Positions 25,596 to 34,389 are shown, numbered from the stretch's first letter. The stretch: DNA of 64,000 nucleotides from Streptomyces acidiscabies (GCF_020010905.1 NZ_JAGJBY010000001.1:2500001-2564000), one strand, 5' to 3'. The notes: a model not told the origin generated them from the sequence alone. Numbers and translations: made by a program.

Positions 25596-26534
25596 ATGTC
25601 CCGTCCCCTGGAAGGGCTTTCGGCGATCGTCACCGGCGCCGGGCGTGGACTCGGACGCGCCGAGGCGCTCGAACTGGCCAGGCTCGGCGCGGCCGTTGTC
25701 GTCAACGACTACGGGCAGGCCGGCCGCGACGGCTCCGGCGAGGCGTCCGCGACGCCCGCGGAGGAGGTGGCCGCCGAGATCCGCGCCGCCGGGGGCGAGG
25801 CGACCGCCCACACCGGGGACGTCTCCGACTTCCAACAGGCCCGCGAACTCGTCGAGTTGGCGATCGAGACGTACGGCGAGCTGGCCGTCCTCGTCAACAA
25901 CGCGGGCATCCTGCGCGACCGGATGGTCTTCTCCATGACGGAGGGGGAGTGGGACGCGGTCGTCCGGGTCCACCTCAAAGGGCACTTCAACACGACCCGG
26001 TTCGCGGCGGCGCACTGGCGGGAGCGCGCGAAGCGGGAGGGGGGACCGGTGTACGGGCGGATCGTCAACACCTCCTCCGAAGCGTTCCTCGCGGGCTCCC
26101 CGGGACAGCCCAACTACGCCGCCGCCAAAGGCGGAATCGTCGGCCTGACCGTCTCGACGGCCCTCGCCCTCACCAAGTACGGCGTCACCGCCAACGTCAT
26201 CTGCCCCCGTGCCCGTACCCGCATGACCGAGGACGTCTTCGCCGCCGTAGAGGAACCCGACCAGGGCATCGACCCCCTCTCCCCGGCCCATGTCGCCCCC
26301 CTCGTCGGCTACTTGGCCTCCCCGGCCGCCGCCCGCATCAACGGCCAGCTCCTCGTCGTCCACGGCGGCATGGTCGCCGTCGTCGAACGCCCGCGCATCC
26401 GCGCCAAGTTCGACAGCAAGCAGGACGCGTTCACGTACGACGAGCTGGACGCGGTACTGACACCGCACTACGCCGAGCGGCCCAGCGGGGAGACGTTCGG
26501 TGCGGCCGAAGTGCTGGGGCTGCGGCGGGAGTAG
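25596..26534 (+). CDS. SDR-family (3R)-hydroxyacyl-CoA/17-beta-HSD4-like dehydrogenase
   Basis: This 312-residue short-chain dehydrogenase has cofactor motif TGAGRGLG and the characteristic VVNDYG stretch. It also has NNAG (LVNNAGILRDRMVF), catalytic Ser (IVNTSSEAF) and YxxxK (YAAAKGG). The pattern VVNDYG...NAGILRDRMVFSM is that of the dehydrogenase domain of peroxisomal MFE-2 and mycobacterial Hsd4A/Rv3548c. It lies 9 bp after the alcohol dehydrogenase. Together with the MaoC hydratase it forms a split MFE-2: hydratase and hydroxyacyl-CoA dehydrogenase steps of sterol side-chain beta-oxidation (inferred). Confidence 0.9.
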   Translation: MSRPLEGLSAIVTGAGRGLGRAEALELARLGAAVVVNDYGQAGRDGSGEASATPAEEVAAEIRAAGGEATAHTGDVSDFQQARELVELAIETYGELAVLVNNAGILRDRMVFSMTEGEWDAVVRVHLKGHFNTTRFAAAHWRERAKREGGPVYGRIVNTSSEAFLAGSPGQPNYAAAKGGIVGLTVSTALALTKYGVTANVICPRARTRMTEDVFAAVEEPDQGIDPLSPAHVAPLVGYLASPAAARINGQLLVVHGGMVAVVERPRIRAKFDSKQDAFTYDELDAVLTPHYAERPSGETFGAAEVLGLRRE

Positions 26535-26558
26535 AGAGCCGACGCCCCGCCGGTCCGG

Positions 26559-26990
26559 TCAACCGTACGCCGTTCCCGCCACCTCCGCCCTGATCAACTC
26601 CGCCACCCGCTCGTCCTGTTGCGCAGGCCGCTGCGATCGAGCCGGCCACAGCGGACCGAACGCGTCCCCGTGCCAACGCGGCACCAGATGCGCATGGAGA
26701 TGGAACACGGTCTGAGTCGCCGCAGCCCCCGCAGAGTTGACGACGTTCAGCCCGTCGGGGGCCAGCGCACGCCGCAACGCCGGAGCGAGATGCAACAGCG
26801 CCGTCGTCAGGCAGTGTGCGTCCGCCGCGCCGAGATCCCAGAGGTCGCGGACATGCGTGCGGGGAACGAGCAGCGTGTGGCCGACAGCGGCGGGGTACAA
26901 GGGCAGGAACGCGACGGTCCACTCGTCCTCGTACACGATCCGAGCGGACCCGCTACCCGCGACGATGTCGCAGAAAACGCACGCCGACAT
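26559..26990 (-). CDS. HIT-family nucleotide hydrolase/transferase
   Basis: The 143-residue protein has the histidine-triad motif HLHAHLVPRW (HxHxHxx, His triad near residue 100) and a CVFCDIVAG zinc-like N-terminus, as in Hint/HIT hydrolases acting on purine phosphoramidates or dinucleoside polyphosphates. ATG 26990 follows AAGGGAG; an in-frame extension to 27149 runs over the upstream terminator. It converges on the SDR gene with a 24-bp gap. Confidence 0.9.
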   Translation of the reverse strand: MSACVFCDIVAGSGSARIVYEDEWTVAFLPLYPAAVGHTLLVPRTHVRDLWDLGAADAHCLTTALLHLAPALRRALAPDGLNVVNSAGAAATQTVFHLHAHLVPRWHGDAFGPLWPARSQRPAQQDERVAELIRAEVAGTAYG

Positions 26991-27021
26991 GCCAACTCCC
27001 TTGAGAAAAGCCTCACTCAAG

Positions 27022-27059
27022 AAAAAGGCCCCGCCGATCACCCCTCGGTGACCAGCGGG
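27022..27059 (-). terminator. Rho-independent terminator
   Basis: On the minus strand CCCGC (27055-27059) pairs with GCGGG near 27029-27034, and the inner TCACC/GGTGA closes around GAGG. The stem is followed by a run of five T (27022-27026). It lies after the 54-residue ORF at 27079-27243 and before the HIT gene. Confidence 0.65.
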
Positions 27060-27078
27060 ACCCACATACCCGAACCGC

Positions 27079-27243
27079 CTACGCCGCAGCCGACTCCACC
27101 TGCTCCGCCGGCCTGCGATGCCGCCCGTGCGAAGCCGTCTCCGCATCATGCGCCGACTGCGGCCCGCGATGGCGCCCGGCGCCGCCGGACTCGGAGCCGT
27201 GCGTCTCGGCGTACGGCCGCTGCGTGGTGTTTGCGTCGTTCAT
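27079..27243 (-). CDS. 54-residue hydrophilic protein, function unknown
   Basis: An ATG-started ORF reads MNDANTTQRPYAETHGSESG and continues rich in His, Arg, Gly and Ser, ending EQVESAAA. GGAG lies 8-11 bases upstream of the start, and a T-tailed terminator follows the stop, giving a complete transcription unit. No hydrophobic segment; probably disordered and cytosolic. Codons are typical of the genome (mostly G/C third position). No family recognised. Confidence 0.6.
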   Translation of the reverse strand: MNDANTTQRPYAETHGSESGGAGRHRGPQSAHDAETASHGRHRRPAEQVESAAA

Positions 27244-27337
27244 CGGAAGTGCTCCACCCCGTAAACCTGATCCTTCATACAGCCCGGCAAGTCTATCGAG
27301 ACCCCTGAGGCCGAAGGGGTGGGCGAGGCGTCGGCGC

Positions 27338-28423
27338 CTACCTTGTTACACGTTTGTCGAGTGGCGCCTGCTGCAACGGCACCGGACGCGGCGCGACAGC
27401 CGTACGCCTCACCTCGACCCCCTCCCACGCCCGCACCCGAGCCACCCCGCAGGGCTCGCCCCCCGTCGTGTACGGCAACCCCAGCACCCCCTCCGAAGAC
27501 CACCACCCGCTCCCCGTCAACCATCCCTCGGGCGCGGCGACTTGACGCATCCGCCGATCCGCCGCCCGCCACATCCCCACCCAGCACCCGTACGCCCCGT
27601 CGACCCGCAGCGCCACCGCACAGCTCTCCGGCAGCAGCACCTGCCCCGGCTGCACGGCGAACGGCGTCACCGAACACCCCGCCGCCCGCAGCGACTCGGG
27701 GAAGCGGACCGGCAACGTACTCCCCAACACCCCCCACCCGAGCCGGGGTTCACCCGGCGCGTCCGACCGGATCAGCAGCAGCCCGCTGTCCCGGTCGGCG
27801 AGCAGCAGCCGGTCGTCACTCTCCTCGGTGATCTGGAGGAGCGGCGACACAGCGCCGTCCCGCCCGAGGTCGACCACAACCGCCTTGGTACGCCCGCCCA
27901 GTTCACGGTCGACGGCCAGCAGCCGCCCGTCCGGGTCCAGCCACACCCCGCCGCCGCACCGCCCCGGCACCTCCGCCAGCCGCTCGGGCCCGAACGCACC
28001 CCCGGCCACCTGCCACACGACCGTCGACGCCTCGCCCGCCGCCAGCGCGAACACCCGTTTCCCGCACGGCGACGGCGGCAGCAACGACAGGTCCGTACAC
28101 TCCACCGCCCCGAGCTGCACCTCCCCGGTACCGGGCCCCGTCGGGTACAACAGCGAGAAAAGATGCCGCCCTTCGACCCGCCGGTGGATCAACACCCGGC
28201 CGTCCGCGAGGGGTTGGACCTCGGTCCCGGCCTCCTCCGGCTGCGCGCCGGGCAGCGGGACGACGTACGCCTCCGGCCCGCCCAGCGACCATCTCTCGGG
28301 GAACCACGCGTCCCCGTCCCGGGCGAGCCGCGCCCCGTACCCCCCGTCCGCAGTGATCACGCAACCCGCTCCCGTCGCCCCCTCCGCGTCCCCCGCGGCC
28401 GGTTCGATCACACAAGCCGTCAT
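27338..28423 (-). CDS. Conserved-looking protein of unknown function, possible beta-propeller
   Basis: The 361-residue protein begins MTACVIEPAAGDAEGATGAG. It has many alternating hydrophobic strands and repeated D/G turn motifs (WLDPDGRLLAVDRELGG; LLLADRDSGLLLIRSD; ALRVDGAYGCWVGMW), suggesting a propeller-like repeat fold. No signal peptide or TM helix. ATG 28423 follows GGAGGTGATC at ideal spacing; an in-frame upstream extension would overlap the Nif3 gene. Divergent from the Nif3-like gene. Function not recognised. Confidence 0.72.
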   Translation of the reverse strand: MTACVIEPAAGDAEGATGAGCVITADGGYGARLARDGDAWFPERWSLGGPEAYVVPLPGAQPEEAGTEVQPLADGRVLIHRRVEGRHLFSLLYPTGPGTGEVQLGAVECTDLSLLPPSPCGKRVFALAAGEASTVVWQVAGGAFGPERLAEVPGRCGGGVWLDPDGRLLAVDRELGGRTKAVVVDLGRDGAVSPLLQITEESDDRLLLADRDSGLLLIRSDAPGEPRLGWGVLGSTLPVRFPESLRAAGCSVTPFAVQPGQVLLPESCAVALRVDGAYGCWVGMWRAADRRMRQVAAPEGWLTGSGWWSSEGVLGLPYTTGGEPCGVARVRAWEGVEVRRTAVAPRPVPLQQAPLDKRVTR

Positions 28424-28639
28424 CGACCGATCACCTCCGCCGCAGAAGGTAGTTTTCGCACGCGCGGCCGTGGGACGAGCGGGCCGGTACTTCGCTCGTA
28501 CGAGTGGCGCAGAAGCGATTCCTCTGAGGCGGGGAGGGGGTATGTGCTTCGAGGGGAGTGTGGGCCCGCCGCCGGAGTTATCCACAGGTATCCCCACGAC
28601 CGGTATGTTCCACAGGAACCGGCAGGTAGCCTTGGGTGC

Positions 28640-29482
28640 GTGCCCCGTCTGTCTGAAGTCATCGCCGCGCTGGAGAGTCTGTGGCCCGCCGAGCGGGCCG
28701 AGTCCTGGGACGCGGTCGGCACCGTCGTGGGCGATCCGGAGCAGGAGGTCGGGCGGGTGCTGTTCGCCGTCGACCCCGTCCAGGAGATCGTCGAGGAGGC
28801 GGTGAAGCTGGGCGCGGACCTGCTGGTCACGCACCACCCGCTGTACCTGCGGGGCACCACGACCGTCGCCGCGTCGACGTTCAAGGGCCGTGTCGTGCAC
28901 ACGCTGATCAAGAACGACATCGCGCTGCACGTCGCGCACACGAACGCCGACACCGCCGACCCCGGCGTCTCCGACGCCCTCGCGGGCGCGCTCGGCCTGC
29001 GCGTCGTCCGCCCCCTCGTGCCCGACACCACCGACCCCGCCGGACGGCGTGGCCTCGGCCGGGTCTGCGAGCTCGACCACCCGCTGACCGTACGGGAGTT
29101 CGCCGCCCGCGCCGCCGAGCGGCTGCCCGCCACCGCGCAGGGCATCAGGGTGGCCGGCGACCCCGAGGCCGTCGTCCGCACGGTCGCCGTCAGCGGCGGC
29201 TCCGGCGACAGCCTCTTCGCGTACGTCCGCGCCGCGGGCGTCGACGCGTTCCTGACCGCGGACCTGCGCCACCACCCGGCGTCCGAGGCCCGCGCCGAGC
29301 ATCCCCTCGCGCTGGTCGACGCCGCGCACTGGGCCACCGAGTGGCCCTGGTGCGAGCAGGCCGCCGCCCAGCTCGACGCGGTCTCCGAGCGTGAGGGCTG
29401 GGGCCTGCGCACCCACGTCTCCGCCACGGTCACCGACCCCTGGACCAGCCATTCCGCATCCCCCTTTGGAGCCCCCAACTGA
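28640..29482 (+). CDS. Nif3-like dinuclear metal-center protein
   Basis: The 280-residue product has the NIF3/DUF34 metal-binding signatures: SWDAVGTVVGDP near the N-terminus, LLVTHHPLYLRG (His pair), HVAHTNADTADPGVSDALA, and the C-terminal FLTADLRHHPASEA plus ALVDAAHWATE. NIF3 proteins bind two metal ions; their reaction is unsettled (GTP cyclohydrolase-like roles have been proposed). The GTG at 28640 starts VPRLSEVIAALESLWP, matching the family N-terminus. The stop overlaps the probable CTG start of the next gene. Confidence 0.9.
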   Translation: MPRLSEVIAALESLWPAERAESWDAVGTVVGDPEQEVGRVLFAVDPVQEIVEEAVKLGADLLVTHHPLYLRGTTTVAASTFKGRVVHTLIKNDIALHVAHTNADTADPGVSDALAGALGLRVVRPLVPDTTDPAGRRGLGRVCELDHPLTVREFAARAAERLPATAQGIRVAGDPEAVVRTVAVSGGSGDSLFAYVRAAGVDAFLTADLRHHPASEARAEHPLALVDAAHWATEWPWCEQAAAQLDAVSEREGWGLRTHVSATVTDPWTSHSASPFGAPN

Positions 29483-30222
29483 ACGCCGCGCCCGCCGACC
29501 AGAACCGCCTTCTCGACGTCCAGGCCCTCGACGTCCGACTCCAGCAGCTCGCCCACAAGCGCCGCTCGCTGCCCGAGCACGCCGAGATCGAGTCGCTCGG
29601 CAAGGACCTCACGCAGCTGCGTGACCTCCTCGTCGCCGCGACGACCGAGGAGAGCGACTGCACGCGCGAGCAGAAGAAGGCCGAGCAGGACGTCGACCAG
29701 GTCCGTCAGCGCGCCGAGCGTGACCAGCGCCGGCTCGACTCCGGCGCCGTGACCTCGCCGAAGGACCTGGAGAGCCTCCAGAGCGAGATCGTCTCCCTCG
29801 CGAAGCGGCAGAGCGACCTCGAAGACGTCGTCCTCGAAGTCATGGAGCGCCGCGAGTCCGCGCAGGAGCGGGTCGCCGAGCTGACCGAGCGCGTCGGCGC
29901 GGTCCAGGGCAAGATCGACGACGCGACCGCCCGCCGCGAGGCCGCGTACGCGGAGCTCGACGGCGAGGCCGGGACCGTCACCAAGGAGCGCGGCGTCGTC
30001 GCGGGCGTCGTCCCCGCCGACCTCCTCAAGCTGTACGACAAGCTGCGCGAGCAGCAGGGGGGCATCGGCGCGGCCAAGCTGTACGCCCGCACCTGCCAGG
30101 GCTGCCGCCAGGAGCTGGCCGCCGCCGAGATCGCCGAGATCCGCAAGGCACCGGCGGACTCCGTGGTGCGGTGCGAGAACTGCCGGCGGATCCTGGTCCG
30201 TACGGTCGAGTCGGGGCTGTAG
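29479..30222 (+). CDS. Coiled-coil zinc-ribbon protein, CT398-like, probable CTG start
   Basis: The 247-residue protein has a long coiled coil (residues ~8-180; e.g. QEQRRLDSGAV-type heptads, LESLQSEIVSLAKRQSDLED) and a C4 zinc ribbon (TCQGCRQEL...VRCENCRRIL) at residues ~205-240. Only an internal ATG (29749) is available as a standard start, and it would delete ~90 residues of conserved-looking coiled coil beginning NAAPADQNRLLDVQALD. A CTG at 29479 has GGAG (29468-29471) seven bases upstream and overlaps the Nif3 stop (CTGA), so CTG initiation is proposed. The role is unknown; it lies between Nif3 and RNase H as in many actinobacteria. Confidence 0.85.
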   Translation: MNAAPADQNRLLDVQALDVRLQQLAHKRRSLPEHAEIESLGKDLTQLRDLLVAATTEESDCTREQKKAEQDVDQVRQRAERDQRRLDSGAVTSPKDLESLQSEIVSLAKRQSDLEDVVLEVMERRESAQERVAELTERVGAVQGKIDDATARREAAYAELDGEAGTVTKERGVVAGVVPADLLKLYDKLREQQGGIGAAKLYARTCQGCRQELAAAEIAEIRKAPADSVVRCENCRRILVRTVESGL

Positions 30223-30227
30223 GACGG

Positions 30228-31556
30228 ATGGCCGACGGGGGAGAGGCGCCGGGAGCGGAGGCCGAGCCGGCGCGGACCCGGCTTCCCCGGCACCTGGTCA
30301 TCGAGGCCGACGGCGGCTCCCGGGGCAACCCCGGGCCCGCCGGGTACGGCGCCGTCGTCGCCGACGCGGACACCGGGGAGCTGCTCGCCGAGCGGTCCGG
30401 CTTCCTCGGCGTCGCCACCAACAACGTCGCCGAGTACAACGGGCTGCTCGCGGGCGCGCGGGCGGCCCACGCGCTGAACCCCTCCGCCGCCGTCCACGTC
30501 CGCATGGACTCCAAGCTCGTCGTCGAGCAGATGTCCGGCCGCTGGCAGATCAAACACCCCGCGCTCCGCCCCCTCGCCATCGAGGCCGCGAGGCTTCTGC
30601 CGGGGGACCGGGTGAGCTACGAGTGGATCCCCCGCGCGCAGAACAAGCGGGCGGACCGCCTGGCGAACAAGGCGATGGACGCGGGTCAGCGGGGCGAGGT
30701 GCCGCCGGGGGGCGTGGTCGACGGGCCCGAGTACGAGGCCGAGGCCGCGGTTGGCGCCGAGCGGAACGGGTACGGGGCTGAGGTCGCCGGTGCCGAGGCG
30801 CACGCGTACGACGCCGAGGTCGCCGTCGGGACCGGCGTACGTGTCGGCCGGAGCCCCCACAGCGAAGCCGTATCCGCCGCCGTACCCGAACCTCACCCCC
30901 GTCACACCACCCCCCGCCCCGCCCCCGACATGGGCACCCCCGCAACCCTCGTCCTCCTCCGCCACGGCGAAACCCCCCTCACCCCCGAGAAACGCTTCTC
31001 AGGAAGCGGAGGTTCCGACCCGAGCCTCTCCGAGGTGGGCCGGGAGCAGGCCGCCCGCGTCGCCGAGGCGCTCGCGCGCCGGGGAAGCATCGAGGCGATC
31101 GTCGCCTCGCCCCTCGCGCGCACCCGCGAGACGGCGGAGGCCGTCGCCACCCGCCTCGGTCTCGACGTCGCTGTGGAGGACGGCCTGCGGGAGACGGACT
31201 TCGGCGCGTGGGAGGGCCTCACGTTCGGGGAGGTCCGTGAGCGGCACCCCGAGGACATGGCCGCGTGGCTGGGCGACCCGGAGGCGCGTCCGACGGGCGG
31301 CGGGGAGAGCTTCGCGGAGGTCGCGGAGCGGATCGCCGTCACCAGGGACCGGCTGACCAGCGCGTACGCCGGCCGCACGGTGCTCGTCGTCAGCCACGTC
31401 ACGCCCATCAAAACGCTGGTCCGCCTGGCGCTCGGCGCGCCCCCGGAGGCCCTCTTCCGCATGGACCTCTCCGCCGCGTCCCTCTCGGCGGTGGCGTACT
31501 ACGCGGACGGAAACGCGAGCGTCCGGCTCCTGAACGACACGTCGCACCTGCGCTGA
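30228..31556 (+). CDS. Bifunctional RNase H / histidine phosphatase
   Basis: The 442-residue fusion has an N-terminal RNase H domain: EADGGSRGNPGPAGYGAVV, AEYNGLLAGARAA, RMDSKLVVEQMSG and NKRADRLANKAMD supply the acidic catalytic residues (about 15-160). A ~90-residue Ala/Gly/Glu-rich linker follows. The C-terminal phosphoglycerate-mutase-like domain has LLRHGETPLTPEKRFSGSGG, RETDFGAWEGL and SHVTPIKTLVRL. Mycobacterium Rv2228c has the same fusion (RNase HI plus alpha-ribazole phosphatase). ATG 30228 is 5 bp after the zinc-ribbon gene; the three genes form one operon. Confidence 0.92.
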   Translation: MADGGEAPGAEAEPARTRLPRHLVIEADGGSRGNPGPAGYGAVVADADTGELLAERSGFLGVATNNVAEYNGLLAGARAAHALNPSAAVHVRMDSKLVVEQMSGRWQIKHPALRPLAIEAARLLPGDRVSYEWIPRAQNKRADRLANKAMDAGQRGEVPPGGVVDGPEYEAEAAVGAERNGYGAEVAGAEAHAYDAEVAVGTGVRVGRSPHSEAVSAAVPEPHPRHTTPRPAPDMGTPATLVLLRHGETPLTPEKRFSGSGGSDPSLSEVGREQAARVAEALARRGSIEAIVASPLARTRETAEAVATRLGLDVAVEDGLRETDFGAWEGLTFGEVRERHPEDMAAWLGDPEARPTGGGESFAEVAERIAVTRDRLTSAYAGRTVLVVSHVTPIKTLVRLALGAPPEALFRMDLSAASLSAVAYYADGNASVRLLNDTSHLR

Positions 31557-31560
31557 GCGC

Positions 31561-32325
31561 TCAGTGCACCTCGTCCACCAGGACGTCCAGCTTCCCCGGC
31601 CCCGCGACCTCCACGACGTACCCCAACTCCCGCAGCACATCGGCGAGTTCGGCAGGCCCCGACGGCTCGGACCCCGACGTCAGCAGGCTCCGTACGATCC
31701 GCCCCTTCGTCGCCTTGTTGAAGTGGCTGACGACCTTCCGCGTCGGCGCGTGCAGCACCCGAACCGTCGCCGTGCGCCCCGCGACCTCCCCCTTCGGCTT
31801 CCACGCGGCGGCGTACGCGGACGACCGCAGGTCGAGCACCAGCCCCTGCCCGGCCGCCTCCGGCAGCACCTCGGCCATCGCGCCCCGCCAGTGTGCCCCG
31901 AGCGCCCCCACCCCCGGCAGTTTCACGCCCATCGAGCACCGGTACGACGGGATCCGGTCGGTGACCCGGACGGCCCCCCACAGCCCCGAGAAGATGAGCA
32001 GCGACCTGCCGGCCCGCCGGGCGGCGTCGGCCTCAAGGGTGGCGAGCCCCAGGGCGTCGTACAGCACCCCGGTGTAGATCTCCCCGGCGGGCCGGGCCCC
32101 GGCGGTCAGCAGCTCGGCGTTCTTGCCGACCTCACCCCGCAGCCCCTCACTGAGCCCCAGCACCTCCCGGGCCTTCTCCTCGTCCCCCCGGCACAGCTCC
32201 ACCAACTCCCCGAGCACCGCCTCCCGGGCACCCCCCAGCCCCGGCAGCGACAGCCCCTCCACCTTCACCGGCGCACCCCGCCCGGACGCAGCCTTACCTT
32301 CGGACGGCGGCAGCAGCACAAGCAC
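31561..32325 (-). CDS. yaaA: YaaA/DUF328 peroxide-stress protein
   Basis: The 254-residue protein has the YaaA N-terminus MLVLLPPSEGKA, the segment RIPSYRCSMGVKLPG, LVLDLRSSAYAAAW, and VVSHFNKATKGRIVRSLL near the C-terminus. E. coli YaaA limits intracellular free iron during peroxide stress and has a DNA-binding fold. It converges on the RNase H fusion with only 4 bp between the stops. Confidence 0.9.
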   Translation of the reverse strand: MLVLLPPSEGKAASGRGAPVKVEGLSLPGLGGAREAVLGELVELCRGDEEKAREVLGLSEGLRGEVGKNAELLTAGARPAGEIYTGVLYDALGLATLEADAARRAGRSLLIFSGLWGAVRVTDRIPSYRCSMGVKLPGVGALGAHWRGAMAEVLPEAAGQGLVLDLRSSAYAAAWKPKGEVAGRTATVRVLHAPTRKVVSHFNKATKGRIVRSLLTSGSEPSGPAELADVLRELGYVVEVAGPGKLDVLVDEVH

Positions 32326-32420
32326 GAACGATCTCCTTCACGACAACTCAGCCCAGCGTACGGCGCAGAACGCCCCACCTTGCACATGCCCCGCCCCCGC
32401 CCCCGCCCTACGCTCGTCCC

Positions 32421-33845
32421 ATGCCCCGTCGCCCCATCCACGTGACCGGCGCCCCCGAAGCCCCGCTCCGTGCCGCCCTCGCAGAGCTCCGCACCGAGCT
32501 GGGAATCCCCGACGCCTTCCCGCCGGAGGTGCTCGCGGAGGCGGAGCGCAGCGCGTCGGCGCCCAGGCTCCCGACGTACGACGCGACCGACATCCCGTTC
32601 CTCACCATCGACCCGCCCGAGTCGACCGACCTGGACCAGGCGCTGCACCTGTCGCGGCAGGGCACCGGCTACCGCGTCCGGTACGCGATCGCGGACGTCG
32701 CGGCGTTCGTCGTACCGGGGAGCGCGCTGGACGCGGAGGCGCACCGCAGGGTGACGACCCTGTACTTCCCCGACGGCAAGGTCCCCCTGCACCCGGCGGT
32801 CCTCAGCGAGGGCGCCGCCAGCCTGCTGCCGGACCTGACCCGCCCGGCGGCCCTGTGGACGATCGACCTGGACGCGGACGGCCGGACGCTCGCGGTGGAC
32901 GTACGCCGCGCGCTCGTGCGCAGCAGGGCGAAACTCGACTACGCGGGAGTGCAGAAGCAGATCGACGCGGGCACGGCGGAGGAACCCCTCGCGCTGCTGA
33001 AGACCATCGGTGAGCTGCGGGAACGCCAGGAGGTCGAGCGCGGCGGCATCTCCCTGAACGTCCCGGAGCAGGAGATCGTGGAGCGGGACGACACGTACGA
33101 GCTGACCTACCGCGCCCCCCTCCCGGCGGACGGCTGGAACGCCCAGCTCTCCCTGCTGACCGGCATGGCCGCCGCCGACCTGATGCTGTCGTACGGCACG
33201 GGAGTGCTCCGCACCCTCCCCGCCGCCCCGGACGGCGCCGTCGGCCGCCTGCGCCGGGTCGCGCAGGCGCTGCGCATCGACTGGCCCCACCACGTCCCGT
33301 ACTCCCTCCTGATCCGCTCCCTCGACCCGCACGACCCCCGCCACGCCGCGTTCCTCCAGGAGTGCACGAGCCTCCTGCGCGGCGCCGGCTACACCGTCTT
33401 CCGAGCCGGCACCCTCCCCGCGCTCACCACGCACGCGGCCGTCGCCGCCCCGTACGCCCACTGCACGGCCCCCCTGCGCCGCCTCGCCGACCGCTACGCC
33501 ACCGAGCTGTGCCTCGCGGCGATGGCGGGGGAACCGCCGCCGGAGTGGGTCCTCGCCGCCCTCGACGCGCTCCCGGACCGGATGGCGGAGGGCGGCCACC
33601 GGGCGAACGCCGTGGAGCGGGCCTGCGTCGACATCGTCGAGGCCGCCGTCCTCGCGGGCCGCGTCGGCGAGACCTTCGACGCCTGCGTCATCGACCTGGA
33701 GAACCACCACGGCACCGTCCACCTGGAGTCCCCCGCGGTCGTCGGCCGTATCGACGGCGATCACCTCCCTCTCGGCGAACATCTCCGCGTCCGCCTCACC
33801 CGAGCGGACCCGGCGACACGCACCGTCCGCTTCGCACCCGCCTGA
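32421..33845 (+). CDS. RNB-domain ribonuclease (RNase II/R family)
   Basis: The 474-residue protein is shorter than RNase R (~750) and lacks obvious cold-shock and S1 domains. The RNB catalytic core is clear: FLTIDPPESTDLDQALHL with the acidic metal ligands, then YRVRYAIADVAAFV and LYFPDGKVPLHPAVLSEGAASLLPD. HCTAPLRRLADRYATELCL marks the end of the RNB domain. It would degrade RNA 3' to 5'. The last 50 bp overlap the convergent membrane-protein gene. Streptomyces encode such small RNB proteins in addition to polynucleotide phosphorylase. Confidence 0.9.
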   Translation: MPRRPIHVTGAPEAPLRAALAELRTELGIPDAFPPEVLAEAERSASAPRLPTYDATDIPFLTIDPPESTDLDQALHLSRQGTGYRVRYAIADVAAFVVPGSALDAEAHRRVTTLYFPDGKVPLHPAVLSEGAASLLPDLTRPAALWTIDLDADGRTLAVDVRRALVRSRAKLDYAGVQKQIDAGTAEEPLALLKTIGELRERQEVERGGISLNVPEQEIVERDDTYELTYRAPLPADGWNAQLSLLTGMAAADLMLSYGTGVLRTLPAAPDGAVGRLRRVAQALRIDWPHHVPYSLLIRSLDPHDPRHAAFLQECTSLLRGAGYTVFRAGTLPALTTHAAVAAPYAHCTAPLRRLADRYATELCLAAMAGEPPPEWVLAALDALPDRMAEGGHRANAVERACVDIVEAAVLAGRVGETFDACVIDLENHHGTVHLESPAVVGRIDGDHLPLGEHLRVRLTRADPATRTVRFAPA

Positions 33846-34389
33846 TCTCCTGGACGACGCTGTCGGCGTCGTCCGCGTGCAGCCGCACGACCGTCACCTC
33901 CCGCACCCGCCCCAGCAGCCCCGCGTGGACGACCGGTTCCGCCAGCTCCAGCGTGACGGAGGTCTGTCCGCCGACCGGCAGGCTCAGCTCACCCTCGGCC
34001 CCGGGGTGCGAGAAGCGCGTCTCGCGCCGGACGCCGGATATCCGGTCGTAGGGGAGCCGGACGTCCACCTGCCCGTACCGGACCCGCAGCGCGTCGCCCT
34101 CCAGGACGTGCGGCCGGACCACGCAGGACGCGTACGACCCGAGGACCAGCGCGAGCGTGTAGACGTCGAGCGCGAACACCGCCCAGTGGGCGACGGGGTA
34201 CTCCCGCAGCAGGACGGCCAACCCGGCGGTCTCGACCACGCACACGAACACGAGGGCCGCCGTCATCGCCCCCTGCCCGCGCATGTACGCCAGCCGCCGC
34301 CCCTCCCCGGTCTGCCGCCGCCCGGCCCAGCGCGCGAGGTCGGCCCACATCCGCCCCTGATGCCGGGCCAGCGCCCGCAGGGTCCTCAT
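33796..34389 (-). CDS. PH-domain-like membrane protein
   Basis: The 197-residue product has two adjacent TM helices (AMTAALVFVCVVETAGLAVLL and HWAVFALDVYTLALVLGSYA, residues ~40-85). A beta-rich soluble domain follows (ALRVRYGQVDVRLPYDRISGVRRE...SVTLELAEPV), of the bacterial PH-like membrane type. Start 34389 overlaps the MerR stop (ATGA). The 3' 50 bp overlap the RNB gene antisense. Probably co-transcribed with the MerR regulator; function unknown. Confidence 0.78.
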   Translation of the reverse strand: MRTLRALARHQGRMWADLARWAGRRQTGEGRRLAYMRGQGAMTAALVFVCVVETAGLAVLLREYPVAHWAVFALDVYTLALVLGSYASCVVRPHVLEGDALRVRYGQVDVRLPYDRISGVRRETRFSHPGAEGELSLPVGGQTSVTLELAEPVVHAGLLGRVREVTVVRLHADDADSVVQEIRRVRSGRCVSPGPLG

